From Lepidodermella squamata (Eukaryota > Gastrotricha): a stretch of 64,000 bases of DNA. Both the position numbers and the translations under genes were made by a program. Positions 10,334-22,859 of this stretch are shown here, one piece after another; the first letter of the stretch is position 1; each line of letters opens with the position of its first letter. The stretch is from positions 1,178,001-1,242,000 of the forward strand of contig JBLDXI010000046.1 in assembly GCA_047495785.1 (NCBI GenBank), given 5' to 3'. The notes beneath the pieces are model-generated. The model ran no database searches. It worked only from the letters and a program-made list of their open reading frames with translations, and was not told the origin of the DNA.

Positions 10334-12618
10334 TCAAGATTTTACGCCATTTTCCTCTAGAAAAGCAAGAATCTGAAAATTATTGGCCTGTTTAGCGACG
10401 TCGTAGGGCGTCTTACTGAAGCGATTCTTTTCGCTGCTCAAAAATCGAGCATTTTTAAATATCAATTTAACACCAGCGAGCCACTCTTCATAAACAGCCG
10501 TATGCAAAATTGTGTTATCAAAGTAGGTCATATCGACGGCTTTCGCATTAGCGCCTTTCAGTAGCAAATATTTAACAGCAACAAGAGATTTGTTAATAAC
10601 AGCCGTAATTAAGGGGGTCCTCGAAAATTTATCCTTCGCCTCGATTAACGAGCCGAACTCCTCGACCAGCATCTTTAAAATCGCATCCGATGTCGTAATA
10701 GTTGCTGCGACGTGAATGGGGAACATTTTTTCGCCATTAGCATTAATCCAACCAATTAGCGACTTGTCATAGCTGAGTAAATATCGTACGATATTGCAGC
10801 GATTATTCGAAATGGCGAGAAACAACGCATTCGCCAACACATTTTTCATCTCGTCCAAATCCGCGAATTTCGAGAATAAACATTTCAAAACTCCGAGATG
10901 GCCACGTTGCGATGCCTGTTCCAATATCGTTAAATTATGATCATCGCGATCTTCGTGGAGTAGTATAATTTCATCGCAGTCGCGATTCTCGTCCTCGAGT
11001 AATTTTTCCAGAGCTTCTCGATCGCCAATTTTTACAGCAGAATGCAGTTTAAAAATATGAATTAAATCCTGAACATTTAACCAAAAATCAAGATTTAAAA
11101 TAAGGAAAATTTTTGTACGTAGGGTTCCAACACTGAACCTGAGGCTCCAGCCCTAAATTTTTCCAAAAACTGGTTTTCAAGTCTTACTCAGAATCTTAAT
11201 ATCGAATTTGAATCTGAATTTGCGCTATCGCCAATATCGATTCGAAGTATCGATTTTATACAAATCAGTGATTTTTTCGATAATCTGCAATCTTGAAATT
11301 CTTCTACCAACCTGATGGTACAGGTTAGCTAAAATCCTAAATTTAGAGCTGGAACCTCGAGCAAATATTTAGAACCCTAATCAAAGACAAACGTCATCAG
11401 TTTCCTCGGTTGTCTTGAGACTGGTCTCCCATTTCAGCTGGAAAGTTTTCAGCTTTTCTAGCTCGGCTATTAAATGAGCTTCGAGGGACTCGAATTTAAC
11501 AACAATTCGACCAGTATACCTCGATTGCTCATGCACCTAAAGCAATTAAAATATTGATTCCACCTTATTTCCCTCGAAATAAAGACCTTTGTGTAAATTG
11601 AGCTCAGAAGTATCCTCAAATCGGCAATATCATTGAGAGGGCAATCCAGGACTGATTTCGTAATAATCTGCTGAGCCGCATCAAGAGGGGACGAATCGAT
11701 TTGGAGAGCTAAATTCCTCTCGATCATTTGATGCCTTTTCCACGAAATTTCCAGAACTTGATTGCGCAGCGCATCTCTAGCGCTTCCAATAATATCATTG
11801 ACTCGGGCAACAAAAGACTCAAGAAACGAGTCAATCCCTGAATAAGCCACGATCATTTCTTGATCAATTTCTTTCCGGCAATTTGAAGCCTCATTTTCGT
11901 CTTTCAGGAATTGGACGCGATTTTTAACCTAAAAATAGCCAGTTATTTAATTCCTAGAATATGGCGAAATAATTAAAGACCTCAGCAGCTATTCGAATAA
12001 TTTCTTGCTTCATTTTCTCAGCGTGCCTGAATTGGCAACTCTCGCAGAATCGCTTTTGGCAATGATTGCATACAACAGCCGATCCACTTTCGATCAGCCA
12101 ATGGCTGCATGATTCATCGAACGAAGCCATCAACGGGTCACTCGGTGCCTTCTTTTCGCCAGGTTTCTCCGCCGATGAAGGCATAACAGCCTCCTTGAAT
12201 GAATCGACAGCTCGAGCTAGCGATATATTAACTTGAAACCCTAATCGAATGAAACTTTGAATTTTTCATGAATCTCATGAAAGACATATACCGTTGAGAC
12301 CTGCCGGGGGGACTTGATTAACAACGCGGCATTCAGGGCAACACATTTTTGACTTATCGGTTTGACTTGATAAAATAGTCCCGAGGCATTTAAAGCAAAA
12401 CGAGTGACCGCAGTTTGGCAAAGACCGGGGGTTCTCGTAGAAGCCCAAGCAAATCGAGCACGAAAAAGACTGAAATATCAAATCCGCAGGTAAATTCGAA
12501 ATCCTAAAAAACTCATCAACAAGTTTACCTTATGAACATCTGCTATCTTCGATACTTTAGCTGGAGGACCATCAGGAGACTGCGAGAGGAAATGGCAACG
12601 AGTATTGCCACTTTTCAT
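10334..12618 (-). CDS. RING / B-box-like zinc / coiled-coil / ankyrin protein, paralogue C
   Basis: Six exons: 12618-12529, 12469-12292, 12231-11981, 11928-11587, 11536-11393, 11068-10334, about 579 residues. RING at about 34-77 (CSIC...CGHSFCFKC...CPEC), second zinc module CSH...CNHC...FCESC...H, coiled coil 174-287 containing TKSVLDCPLNDIADL, linker 288-335, ankyrin-type repeats 336-579. Exon lengths 178 and 342 nt equal those of paralogue A. Two donors are GTCTTT and one is GTTTGT, weaker than usual. If the GTTTGT donor at 11392 is not used, the frame stops 3 codons later and the ankyrin exon is skipped; this would mimic the short paralogue B. The ATG is 22 nt after a TTTGTGTTAG acceptor. 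Likely ubiquitin ligase (inference). Confidence 0.78.
11122..11377. mobile_element. Short inverted-repeat element (MITE-like) in intron 5 of paralogue C
   Basis: The left end begins GGGTTCCAACACTGAACC and contains GGCTCCAGCCCTAAATTT. The right end read in reverse complement begins GGGTTCTAAATATTTGCTCG followed by AGGTTCCAGCTCTAAATTT. The end structure matches the larger 4650-6120 element, making this a probable shorter, older, diverged relative of 256 bp. No matching 9-bp duplication remains. It lies in the same intron position (just before the ankyrin exon) where paralogue A carries its LINE. Confidence 0.55.
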
Positions 12619-13184
12619 AATCACTCGTAATATTTGATTTCTAACACAAATAACCAGCATTGCATAAGTTTGACAACCGCGGCAAGAAAACCTTAAATAA
12701 TCTGTCTAAAACATCTGAATCGTTATCAAGATTCATGACAGTTCATTTTCTTTCAAATCTCATCACTTCAATGGAAAAATCAGGTCTTTTGCACAGATTT
12801 ATCGGAAGCACTTGAATCCAAGTTCAGCTTTCGATCGGAAATCAAATCGCAGAAAGATTATAGTCCGAATATGGTGACTTCCCATTCAATCCGATTGAAA
12901 AATTCAAACTGAGACTGAGAATAGGATAATCGCGATAAGACGACTAAAATCATCAATATTGGCCAACTCAGTGCTAAAAAATTATCAGTAGGTATCAATT
13001 TATTCACATTTTTTTAGATAATTCAAGGTTAGAAGTTTGAAAGCTTTACTATCGTAACAACGGATGGAGTTTTGTATGTTTTCCACATGCAATCACTAGA
13101 TTTATGTAGGCGAGATATTCATACATGGGAATACGTGTAAAAAAATGAAAGTTCGGAACGATAAATTGTCACTACACCGAATTT

Positions 13185-15345
13185 TCATGCCGATGATGCT
13201 GGTGGCGGTTGCACTTGTGAACATGGTGGTGCTTCCTGATAACAAAAAGTGTATTCGATAGCTAACTTTAGTTTTACAGTCATACCCGTGTTTCTTCTCG
13301 AACTCTGCCAATCGCGCGTGCTTTGAACAGCAGTGACCATGTACCTTTGGCTTCTTCGGGTCCGAAAGGGCGCTGTTAGGAGTCTAGAAATCAACCGAAA
13401 AGGGTCATTTGCATTCATTGAAAACAGTAATGATTACCTGAAGAGGGCGTTTGAGAGTTTGAGGCGGTTGAGTACCAGATGTACCAGGAGTGTCCATTCG
13501 TGATTGTTTAATCTCTTGTTGCTTCAATTTCGCCTCCTTCTCCAGCTCTTTCACGATTGACTCGTCGGTTTTCGAAGGGTCAACCCATAGTGAGCATTTT
13601 GTACACTGTTTGCACGGTTTTCCTGGTTCGCGGAAGTGTTGACAGAAGTGATTGTAGCTGATCTAGGTTAACAATTTAGTCACTTATTATTCAGCCCTCG
13701 AGCAAATTTCAAAGAATCTGGTCGAAAATAAATGAAAAATTGTATTTACATTTGGAGTTCTGCAGACATAGCAGAGTGTACCGCCGCACGAACACTTCAT
13801 TTTGTTGCAGCCTTCTGATTTCACGATTCCAGTGTTGCACTTTGGGCACTTCCTAATTACAGCTTGCGTCATTTTTTCTTCAAACTGCCGACGAATTCGC
13901 GTTTCTTCGGTTTCACCAGAAACCTCGGCGCAGGTTTTTCCAGCGTGTTCTTTCCACGGCTCTTGACATTGCCGGCACGAGGTGTGTTCGCAGTTGTTGC
14001 AGGCTAGAACCTGGATTTCTGGGTCCAGCTGAAACTGGGCTTGGCATTTGGGGCATCGCACCAAGTCGGCAATCCCAGATACGTTAACATTGTACGAAGC
14101 GATCCGCTCCTCCAATTTCTTCAGCTGTTCCGCCGAAATGCAGCTCAAAGAAGCTCGTAAAATTGCTGCTTGACATTCATTTTCCATGCATTCTAGATAG
14201 CCACGCTTCACTCCGACTTCGATTTGATTCTTTACGTACTCGACCAAGCAAGGTTGACAAAATAGGTGACCCTCGGCACATTGAGTCATCAAGTCGAATT
14301 TAGCTTCAGTAAAACAACATTGGCATTCGATTCCATCACTTTGCTCACTGGTCGATGCAACAGCATCAGATGTGGATGGTACGTTAGATTCCGAAGAATT
14401 CGATTCGCCGTTGCTTGCTGGTCGATCATCAGGCGGCGTTGGAGGTAGGCGCGCGTTGTTGATGTCATTGATTTCTTGCAATAAGATGCGATCGGCTACT
14501 TGAATGCGTCGCGTTGGTCTAGCAGTTTGTAACAATCGGAAAATGGTACCATCTGATGCGAAATTAGTGAATAAAATCTCGCTAGATGGCAATATCAGCC
14601 CCTACCTTGGTGATGAATGATTCTGGAATGGCCGCTCCATTCCGTATTTAGCAGCGTTTTGCGCACCTCCCGAGGGTATAGAGGAGCTAATGGGTCGACT
14701 GTATCGAGATTAAAATCGCCCAAATGGCCTCGAATCGCATCGCGTAAATAATTTCGCGCATTCGTGTAAGTAACTTGTCTACCAAGAGCCGAGTCGATCG
14801 CGCCAACATAAAGCCATGGAAATTCATTTCTAAGCACAGCTTTAGCTTCGGGTCGATACGGCTATATATGAGCATACATTTCAAGCTGCTAATTTGATGT
14901 AAAAAAACTTTACATAGCTTCCGTAATAATAGGATGGAACTTTGGGGGCATCCCCCGATGCGATCTCTTCATTGGCATCGACGTCGGAATCGTCATCGGA
15001 GCCGTCGTCAGAATAATTGTGGGCCCGGCGGGTAGGTAAATCGCCAAAATCCACCTCCTCGTCTTCGTCACTATCTGGTTCATCCGGAGCGTGAACTTGG
15101 TCAAGTTCTGTTTCATTAGGTGCATTAGCTCGAGGATATGCTTCATTAAGTAACCGATCGAGAACAAGATTGGTGAATTGTTCATTCATTTCAACGGGAA
15201 TGTCAATGTTAGCTGGATCTTGAAACCGCAAGTCATCATCAATAACACCGAAATCAGCTGCCATAGCAACTACCAGACTCTTCAAGTATCGAGCATTACA
15301 GTCCGGCACTATCTCTTGTACGGCGAGATATATTCGTTCAGCCAT
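13185..15345 (-). CDS. RNF216: RBR-type E3 ubiquitin ligase, RNF216 (TRIAD3) orthologue
   Basis: Five exons: 15345-14914, 14861-14606, 14552-13750, 13662-13438 and from 13383, about 590 residues. The N-terminal half is acidic and low complexity. The RBR module lies at about residues 305-497: RING1 (CQCCF...GHLFCQPC...C), IBR (CPKCQAQF...CNNCEHTSCRQC) and RING2 (CPKCNTGIVKSEGCNKMKC, then CGGTLCYVC), whose GCNKMKC site matches the catalytic-cysteine region of RNF216. RBR ligases pass ubiquitin through a RING2 cysteine thioester. The 53-bp intron 2 contains an earlier CTAG that would make a 24-bp intron; the later CATCAG keeps the frame. The C-terminus is uncertain: one donor choice after HGYD stops at once across the junction, another (AAA then GTTAGC) adds about 19 residues ending at 13185. 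The ATG is 19 nt after a CGTAATAG acceptor. Confidence 0.87.
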
Positions 15346-16701
15346 TTAAAAAGTGCAAAATATACTATTACGAAGATATCAACAGAAGTAATAACTGATA
15401 AAATTGCAGGAATTACTTGGACCGTGAATACCGAGTCGTCACGAACAAACCACCGATATAAGTATTAATACAGGCGAAGCCAGCGATCATCGATCATGCA
15501 ACATTCCGTTTTCAAAAATGTTGCCAAGTCAAAATCCCATCATTCAGCCATTAGGATCTAACTACTAACTGCTAAAAGTAAAATACTAAATTAGCTTCCG
15601 AGTTCAAATACTGAGGTAAGTATGTAGTAAGCACGGTAGACGGTATGTGACATGAAACAAGGAATTGCGCTCAGCGCTTTAAACTAGAAATTTAGAAATT
15701 CCGTCTGTAGCCTCCGAGGGCGTCTCAATTTTGGTTTACTAAGGCTACTCAGAAGCAGGTCCTGCAGTTGGTAATCCGCAGGCCGTCGACTCGTCCACTC
15801 GTCACCAACAACCAACAACCAACAACCAGCAACCAGCTAAAGCGGTAAGAGGTAAGAGGCTGACTTCAAAGAAAGTCGGAAAAGTTCGGCGCGCCAAAAA
15901 ATTGAAAAGGACACAAGTCATGGACAAATTGGTAACTATTTTAAAATACGAATTATCATCAAAATAAATTATGAAAAATATAATTGATAACATATACGTA
16001 GTCAAGCAGGTTTATTGGTAGCAGTGTGTTTTGAATTTTGCAGAAGTTTTTTCGTGTCGTGCGAGTCGTGTTGTCCTTAGTCTCTTTGGTCTCATGTCCT
16101 GCACTCTTCAACTGGACTTCAATGACTGGGATTAGGAATAGAGAATTGCCTGTTATTATTCTTATTAGGGCATGATGGGGGCCTGCCGTCCCACCGTCCA
16201 CACGTAAGAGATGAGTTAACAATTTGGTTGAACTCCGCGCGAGATCTTTCTGAGCTGCCCTACCCTTCTCTGGCTAAATGTCAGGGGTATAAAATTCTGG
16301 CGAAAGCTCTTGAAGTTAGGTCGAAATAGTCTTTGATGCGCGAGTGTAGTTGCAAAGAATGTGTTCATCAAAATGTGATTAATAAGCGAAAACGTGAAAA
16401 GCTCATGTAGGCTTTGCTTCCTCGAAATCGATGGCTTTGATGGCGGGTGTGATTGGGACGATAAAGATTTTTACGTAAATTTACGATTTCATGACTTCAA
16501 ACAAGGAATATAATTGCACATCAAATGACTTATTTATTTCTTAAAAAATGACCTGAACTGAAACGATGAAGGGTGAAAGTGTTATCTTGCAATATAATAT
16601 CGTACGTAATTATAATAATAAAATTCGTAATTATAATAAAATACGGGCATTTCTTACCATCCCGTGAGGCATTTTATTGCTAAATACATTGAGCTTGTGT
16701 G
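15346..16701. other. Intergenic, no gene recognised
   Basis: Between the RNF216 start and the otopetrin stop. There is a short imperfect tandem of AACCAACAACC units at about 15808-15838 and AT-rich sequence around 16500-16660. Small frames here show no family features. Confidence 0.5.
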
Positions 16702-19345
16702 TTAAATAACAGTTGGTGAATAGCATTTGAGCCAGTCATCGTAAAACCAAATTGCAATGCACAACCGAAAAGCAACCACTAGAGGTATGGTGAAGACGGC
16801 AAATAGCGGCCAAATCACATTGCCAACGTCGAAAATTGCTGGCGAGAAAGAGTGAAACGTCGCCACAGCGTCGCCAATGCTCGAGGTGTGCAACTCGAAG
16901 GCAATTTCCAGCGCCCACGCGATTAGTGACGCTGTTAGAATGAACATAACCATCGAACGCCCAGGTTTTCGATTCAATTGCTTATCTGTCAAAGCAGTCC
17001 GACAATCAGCCAGCAATGCAACACATACCTTACGAAAGAACAAATCAATTTAAGAAATTGCTTCGAATATTGGACATACTTGAGCGATAGCCAAGAGTAT
17101 CGAAGAAACTGCACGACCTATCGCTAGCGATGAGGCAACTATAGACTGAATTGTAATCGTTGGCGATGACGTCAACACGTATACAGAATCTTGATCAGCG
17201 GATTTATGTGCTGTTGATCCGTCGTTCGAGGTACCCGGGCATACTAGGAAAAACACACCACCAGGCCTAGAGGTAGTCGTAGTGACAGATCGCTGCGTTG
17301 TAGTCGTCCCTGAAGTAATACCTCCATGCTGAGCAGCTGCGCTGCTCTTATGACCATACCAGTAATTTATGGAAGATTGAGCCAGTGAAGCTGAGTGAGC
17401 AATGATAATCGCCAGGTAGTAAATAATAGCAAATGCTAGTGTAACCAGGGTGACTAGACACCTAGCCGCGTTGTATTGATGTACCGACCGACGAGGATCG
17501 GGCGAAGAGTCACGATGCGGGACTCGATCCAACTTGTAAAGACCTCGCCAAGCTAATGGAACCGACAATATAACAACCGAATTGATCGCTATTTGCGCTG
17601 TGTAGTAAGCAAGTCGAACTGTCGAGCTCCTCATCGGATTACCCGGTTCGTTCGATTTCGTTATAGTCTCAGTGGTTGGTGATAAAAAGTGGGCAGCTAA
17701 AATCAACGACGCAAGGGCGAGGATTATAAACATGTTCACAAATATTCCTTTGTTTGAATGTCGGCAGTCGCAGGTGATGTCGCCTTGAGTTCCAAGGGAA
17801 CTGTAACGGTCGTTCAAAGCCGCGAGTCGAACGTCACCAATCGCATTGTCGTCATCATCGGTTTGTTCGGCACAAGTTGCGAAAAGGAGTCGCAGCAATG
17901 GAATACTGACCAGAATAAGAAAATGAGAAAATAATGGGTAGAGAAACGGAGCTGCTTCTGTTGAAGCCCGGCGTATTGTTGTTGAAGCATCGAAACACAG
18001 GTTGTACGAAGGATTTGTTGAGTTCAGCCCTGCTGAAGTTACGATCAGAGGCCGCGGAAGGGTTGAATTCACGGGGTAGTAATCAAATATAGCTGTTGCA
18101 GTCCTAAAATGAAACCGGCTTGTTTCTACCGAAAACATTTCGAACCAGGTCGCGAAATTTGTTGCCAATAAATGTATTAAAGCAAATCCAGAGGTCAACG
18201 GATAACGGCGAGAATAAATCTAAAGCGCAAATTTAGGAAAACTACCAGAACTATTTTGTCCCAACTTACGCGACCGTACTTGAAAACAAAGTAAGCTTGG
18301 ATTGGAATGAGGATGATCAATAGACCAAACTGCACGATCTCGATTTGCGGTGTTAGACATCGACTCGCTGATGCTGGCTGCTTGAAAGAATGTTTCTCAG
18401 CAGCGACAGCCAGCCGGAATACAGCGTATAGCATTGATGGGAACGATAAAGCTGATCAAAATATTACAAATTGCTTCATCAAGAGTCATCAGAATAAATT
18501 TCTTTTACCTATAACAAATAACTTTATAATTAGATTGCTTATTTCTGGCAGAACAAATAGCTGCTCGGTTGGGGATTTCAGGCCGCCAATAATTTGCGGA
18601 ACCGGGTGAGAATGCCTCGAATTTTCCGCCTCATCCGAGGTTCTTCTCCTCGGTTCCATAGCAATTGGAGTTGATGCCAAAAATGGCCACACCCGTTCAC
18701 GGCCTCGTAAAGAAGACAACAGCCCTGTAAGACGTGGGAATGGTTGCTGTTGACCATTATTCAATGTATTTCCATTGTGAATCGGGGGTAAGGTTGTTGA
18801 GGTCTGACCCGGAATTCGCGTGCTAAGCTGGCTCACTGGCAGTGACGTCGAATTATACGGCAAATTATTCGTTAAACCAGGCAGGGCATGAGCTCCGACG
18901 GGAATATGATGCCGAGGTGGTCTCGGAGGTGGCGGGGAAGGTCGCGATGCTCTCAACTCCTCTCTTTCCCCAATATTATCGGGCCTCTCTTGCATCGCAT
19001 GATGTTGGAAAGAAGAAACTGTTGATAACATAATATCATCGCTAATACCGTTTTTCTTTCGTTTTCCCTTCGAGTAAACCAGGGTGAAAAACAGGATTAA
19101 CATCAACAGAGAAACTGCGTAGATCGTAATATAAAATACCTGGGAAAAATCGAAAAATTAAGGTGGATTACTAGTTTTCGCGACATTCTTACATTTTTCA
19201 GCAGAAGTAATTCGTAACAGATCGTGCTTGAGCAAAGCGAGGCAACCCCACATAGAAGGATTGCCAGAGAACCGATGACTAGGGCGTAGGCAATTCGTAG
19301 CAGCGATGCTGCTAGTCGCGAATCAGAAGTCAATTGAAGCAGCAT
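16702..19345 (-). CDS. Otopetrin-family proton channel
   Basis: Five exons: 19345-19193, 19139-18509, 18451-18270, 18219-17080, 17028-16702, about 810 residues. Many hydrophobic helices are present. Family landmarks include the early VFYITIYAVSLLMLILFF helix, the LTPQIEIVQFGLLIILIP-QAYFVFKYGR helix, IHLLATNFATWF, a FLYPLFSHFLILVSI helix matching the LYPFxIEYSLI block, and a C-terminal NRKPGRSMVMFILTASLIAW block corresponding to the KPGRQ segment of vertebrate otopetrins. Otopetrins are dimeric acid-sensing proton channels in the plasma membrane. A long proline-rich cytoplasmic loop (exon 2, about 75-220) and a loop of Ser/Thr/Gly near genomic 17180-17380 are lineage additions. This is the one gene where I see no clear splice acceptor just before the ATG, so the 5' end may be incomplete. 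The orthologue number cannot be assigned. Confidence 0.87.
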
Positions 19346-20738
19346 TATTTGAGTGATTTAAGACAGCATATCGTGAAATTCGCAATGCGTGTTTTGTAGT
19401 AACAATATTCGAGTAAACTTGCTCTCGTTTATTGGCGATGTGGCGGTGTGTATGTGCGAGGGGCGAGCAGGCAGGTAGCCGTCATTAGCATTCCGCTTTG
19501 GCACGCCGGTGGTTCCTCTCTCATCGCTGCGGTCCCACAAACAACTAGTGGACGCGCGTACACAACTAACGCAAAACTGCGCCTCGGATGAACCGGCGCG
19601 ACTTGAATTAACATTATGCAAAGCCGCAAAAGTAAATGAACCCACGTAGCGTATTTTCTAATGTTTCACTCCAATGTTCGCAAAAAATATCTATACCACT
19701 CCCTGTAAATGCTTGAGGCATCAAATTTTTTAGCAAATCAATTTCAGCAGATAACATTTATATCAACTGATTATGATAATTGCGATATTATTTCACGGGC
19801 TGCCCTTCCTCGAATCCGACCTTGAAAATTGTCCCGGTCGATAATAAATGTATCGCTCCCTGTCTCATTTGCATAAATTTGAGCGCAGATCAATTTGAGT
19901 CAGTTTGCTCAGCTGATGGAATTGCTATTTTTAATCTGAAAATTGAAATTTCGTTTTTCGATTTTTCCTGGGTTCGCATTCTGGTAGATGCCCCAGAATT
20001 TAGTTTTTGGTCCGAGGCTTTATAGAAAACAGGAGAAAACACGCTAAGAGTACTCCCAGTTCGGGTCGTAAATAATGCCAACAAATCTCGAAAATTCAGC
20101 ATAACATTTTTATTTTTAATATATCTCCCTTTCCAAAATTAAAATAAATTTCTATAACAAATATACCCACGTGTATGTTTTCGAGAAATAATGCAATTCA
20201 TAAATCTCCCAAAATTATTTGAATTTGCTTGAGCCTTGTTGAATAATTCTATAATGAATACTTCTATTTTCTATTTTTCAAACGAGAAAATTCAAAAATT
20301 TGATTTAATGCCCATTTCAGCTTTTTAATCGCCGCGATGCTATTCCATTAAAAAACTTGTATTCGATAAAAATGTTTTATTTTAATAAATACCAATGATA
20401 TTTTGCACGGTTACAGTAGTAAATAATGTTCGACAGCTTTCATGCAAAGATCTTGAAGCTAAATTATGAAATTCATCAGATCTCAACAACGGATCAGACC
20501 TCAATTGTTCACAACCACGAATGAGAAGTAGTCAATAGCTTCGTTTTTCACAACCATGTTTCCAGGCTTGGGCAATGAACAGATAAAATGTTTGATATTC
20601 GTAGTAGGTAATAATAACATGCTTGGTCATAAAGCGGCAAAACAAGTCGTAAAAAATTTGTAAAAAGTGCAACACAACCATTATTTGCTTAATATTATAG
20701 CTGGAAGCAACTTCCATTGTAGCAAGTTGATACATTTT
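19346..20738. other. Intergenic, no gene recognised
   Basis: Upstream of otopetrin and downstream of the first four-helix membrane gene. A 95-codon minus frame at 19358-19645 lies just upstream of otopetrin and is probably 5' flank. The rest (19.7-20.5 kb) is AT-rich with no supported exon. Confidence 0.45.
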
Positions 20739-21659
20739 TCAGACTGTATCCATGTCTTGATCGGTGTACCCTGGGTCCATGCCAGGAGCGGCATAACCCG
20801 GGGCGCCGTAACCCGGTTGCGGGTAGGGCTGATACTGCTGGACTGACATAGCCGGCATCAATTGCATTTGACTGCTGGCCATCGAATGGAAGTCGGTATA
20901 AGGACGCTCGGTATACAACTGGCGAATATCGTCTTGTCTCAGCGAGATGTAGCAAAACAGAGTCATTATCTACAATCAAAATTTCATTTATAAACAAAAA
21001 CTCAAAATAATCTAACAATTTTTTACCGTTCCGGCAGTTCGAAGAATCCAGAACAAAAACTCGACGCAATTAAAGGCAAGGCGCTAAAAATAGAATGTTT
21101 AATATAGAGTACCGCATTTTTAAGAATTAACTTACGCAAGTGTTGATTCCGTACCACGAGTACTGGTAAACTGAAATACCGATTTCGCCGACCATGTATC
21201 CAATCAAGCAGATTACGTACCACTTGGAATAATGGATACGAACATACAGAGGCTAAAATTTAACAGTACAATAATAAAACTGCTGCGTAAGTGTAACAAT
21301 TCTTACAAAATCTCCTCGAAGGTACCAAATGAAGAACGCCGTCATAATAATAATGATCGTATGGGTAACTAGCATCCAAATTGTGGTTGCCAGCCAGCCT
21401 TCCCAAACGTGCTGGCGCCATTCCGGCTTGAAACGTTGCGGAATTTCGAACGTATTTGTGTCTCGGTCGATTTCGTCATAAATCACGATTATCAACGCAA
21501 TAATTGAGGCGGCCTGGTAAAAAAATTCAGCATTTAATAGTAAAGAGACATGTATGTTTGACATACCAGCTGGAAAATCGCACAAGAAAATGCTCCGTCG
21601 GGCAAGTTCCAACACAACCATTTTCGAAAAATTGGTCTATCATTGCCCTTATAACCCAT
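20739..21659 (-). CDS. Four-helix membrane protein, tandem copy 1; family not recognised
   Basis: Five exons: 21659-21567, 21513-21307, 21252-21136, 21083-21027, 20969-20739, 234 residues. The N-terminus carries KWLCWNLPDGAFSCAIFQL leading into helix 1. A conserved block (IPQRFKPEWRQHVWEGWLAT) precedes helix 2, SKWYVICLIGYMVGEIGISV makes helix 3, and CRLAFNCVEFLFWILRTAGT with IMTLFCYISL makes helix 4. The tail is rich in Pro, Gly, Gln and Tyr (PQPGYGAPGYAAPG). The topology resembles tetraspan vesicle or LAPTM-type proteins, but I cannot assign a family. It is about 60% identical over the core to the next upstream gene. The ATG is 11 nt after a TTTCCTGTTTAG acceptor. Confidence 0.8.
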
Positions 21660-21962
21660 TTTCTAAATCTCTAAACAGGAAACCAAATAAAGTACAAATA
21701 ATTCATTTGATTTAAAATTGTAAATCGGCGCAAATCACCAGCATATGGATCAAAAAATTACCCTTAGATTGAAATCAAATTTTAGCAATTTAGCATTGTA
21801 TATAAATTTTGCAGCAAATATAATGCATTTTCACAACCATGAATAAAAGACCAGAGTCGTACTGACCAGCAAGCAAGAATGTAAAAAATTCGCAGCAGCA
21901 ACAGGCTAAACAAGTAATAAAAAAGATGTAAAAACGATAGCACCTCAGTATAATCTCTCAGT

Positions 21963-22859
21963 TCAAACAGCGTCGCTCTCTTGGTCCGACAGTCGTTGCT
22001 TTGCGACAGGAGAGTATGGCGTATTTTTGGCATCAGATATCTTTGGCATCAACTTCATCTCACCATATGCATCAGGATCTTCAACATCTTCTGACTCTAG
22101 TTCAGCGTTCCATTCACGAACCAACCAAATGTAGCAAAGTAAGGTCAACATCTATAACGATAATAGGTGTCTTAAACTTCGACGGTCCAATGACCAAATT
22201 AAATTTACCGTGCCGCAGGTACGCAGAATCCAGAACAAGAATTCGAAGCAATTGAACGCAAGGCGCTGATAGGAGCAAACAAATTATCAAGCGAAGGAGG
22301 GAAATCGCGAAACTTACGCAAGTATTTTTTCCGTACCAAGAATATTGAAAAATTGAGATGCCCGACTCGGCAACCATATGACATATCAAGCAGAACACGT
22401 ACCACTTTGAGTAGTGAATTCGAAAAAACACAGCCTAACGAATGCAGTTATAGCCACTGGACATAAAGGCTCAATAGCTACTTACAAAGTTTCCTTTGAG
22501 GTACCAGATGTAGAAAGATGTCATTATGACGATTATCACCCGAGTTAAAATTAGCCAAACGGTACAAGCCAGCCATCCTTCCCAAACATGCTGGCGCCAC
22601 TCCGGTTTGAAGCGTTGAGGGACCTCCATCGGCTTAGTGTACAAGTCAATTTCATCAAGAATGACAAATGCTAACGCAATGGTCGTAACAATCTGAAAAC
22701 CAATTCTTTATCTTTACCTGTGACATTCATTTAAAAGCTTACTAGCTGATATATAGCGCATGAAAATGCGCCGCTCTGTAAATTCCAACAGAGCCATCTG
22801 CGATGAACAGGCCTGCCTTTCCACAGCCATCGGAAACATCTATTCCATGGATCACACAT
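21963..22859 (-). CDS. Four-helix membrane protein, tandem copy 2; family not recognised
   Basis: Five exons: 22859-22743, 22692-22486, 22434-22318, 22265-22209, 22151-21963, 228 residues. Internal exons 2, 3 and 4 are 207, 117 and 57 nt, exactly as in copy 1, so the pair arose by tandem duplication. The core motifs WLCWNLQSGAFSCAIYQL, VPQRFKPEWRQHVWEGWLA, SKWYVFCLICHMVAESGISI and RLAFNCFEFLFWILRTCGT are conserved, while the cytoplasmic tail is acidic (LESEDVEDPDAYGEMK) instead of Pro/Gly rich. The start was chosen at 22859 because it continues the frame upstream of the conserved core and lies 9 nt after a TTCGCACTCAATAG acceptor; it adds a Trp/Arg-rich N-terminus absent from copy 1. Membrane protein of unknown function. 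Confidence 0.78.

Larger units (their letters stand above)
472..12618 (-). other. Candidate operon: paralogues C, B, A and the exon-1-sharing gene
   Basis: Four same-strand genes follow one another with gaps of 114 bp (C to B), 294 bp (B to A) and 78 bp (A to the 472-1208 gene). Each gap contains a T-rich 3' splice acceptor 17-21 nt before the next ATG. This is the arrangement expected of a polycistronic transcript resolved by spliced-leader trans-splicing; it is inferred from spacing and acceptors, not from transcripts. Confidence 0.55.

Noticed and set aside
11381-11536. Paralogue C ending at the in-frame stop at 11381 with a separate ankyrin gene downstream
   Set aside because: A GTTTGT donor just before that stop joins in phase 0 to the ankyrin exon, exactly as in paralogues A and F. 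The short form could still be an alternative transcript.
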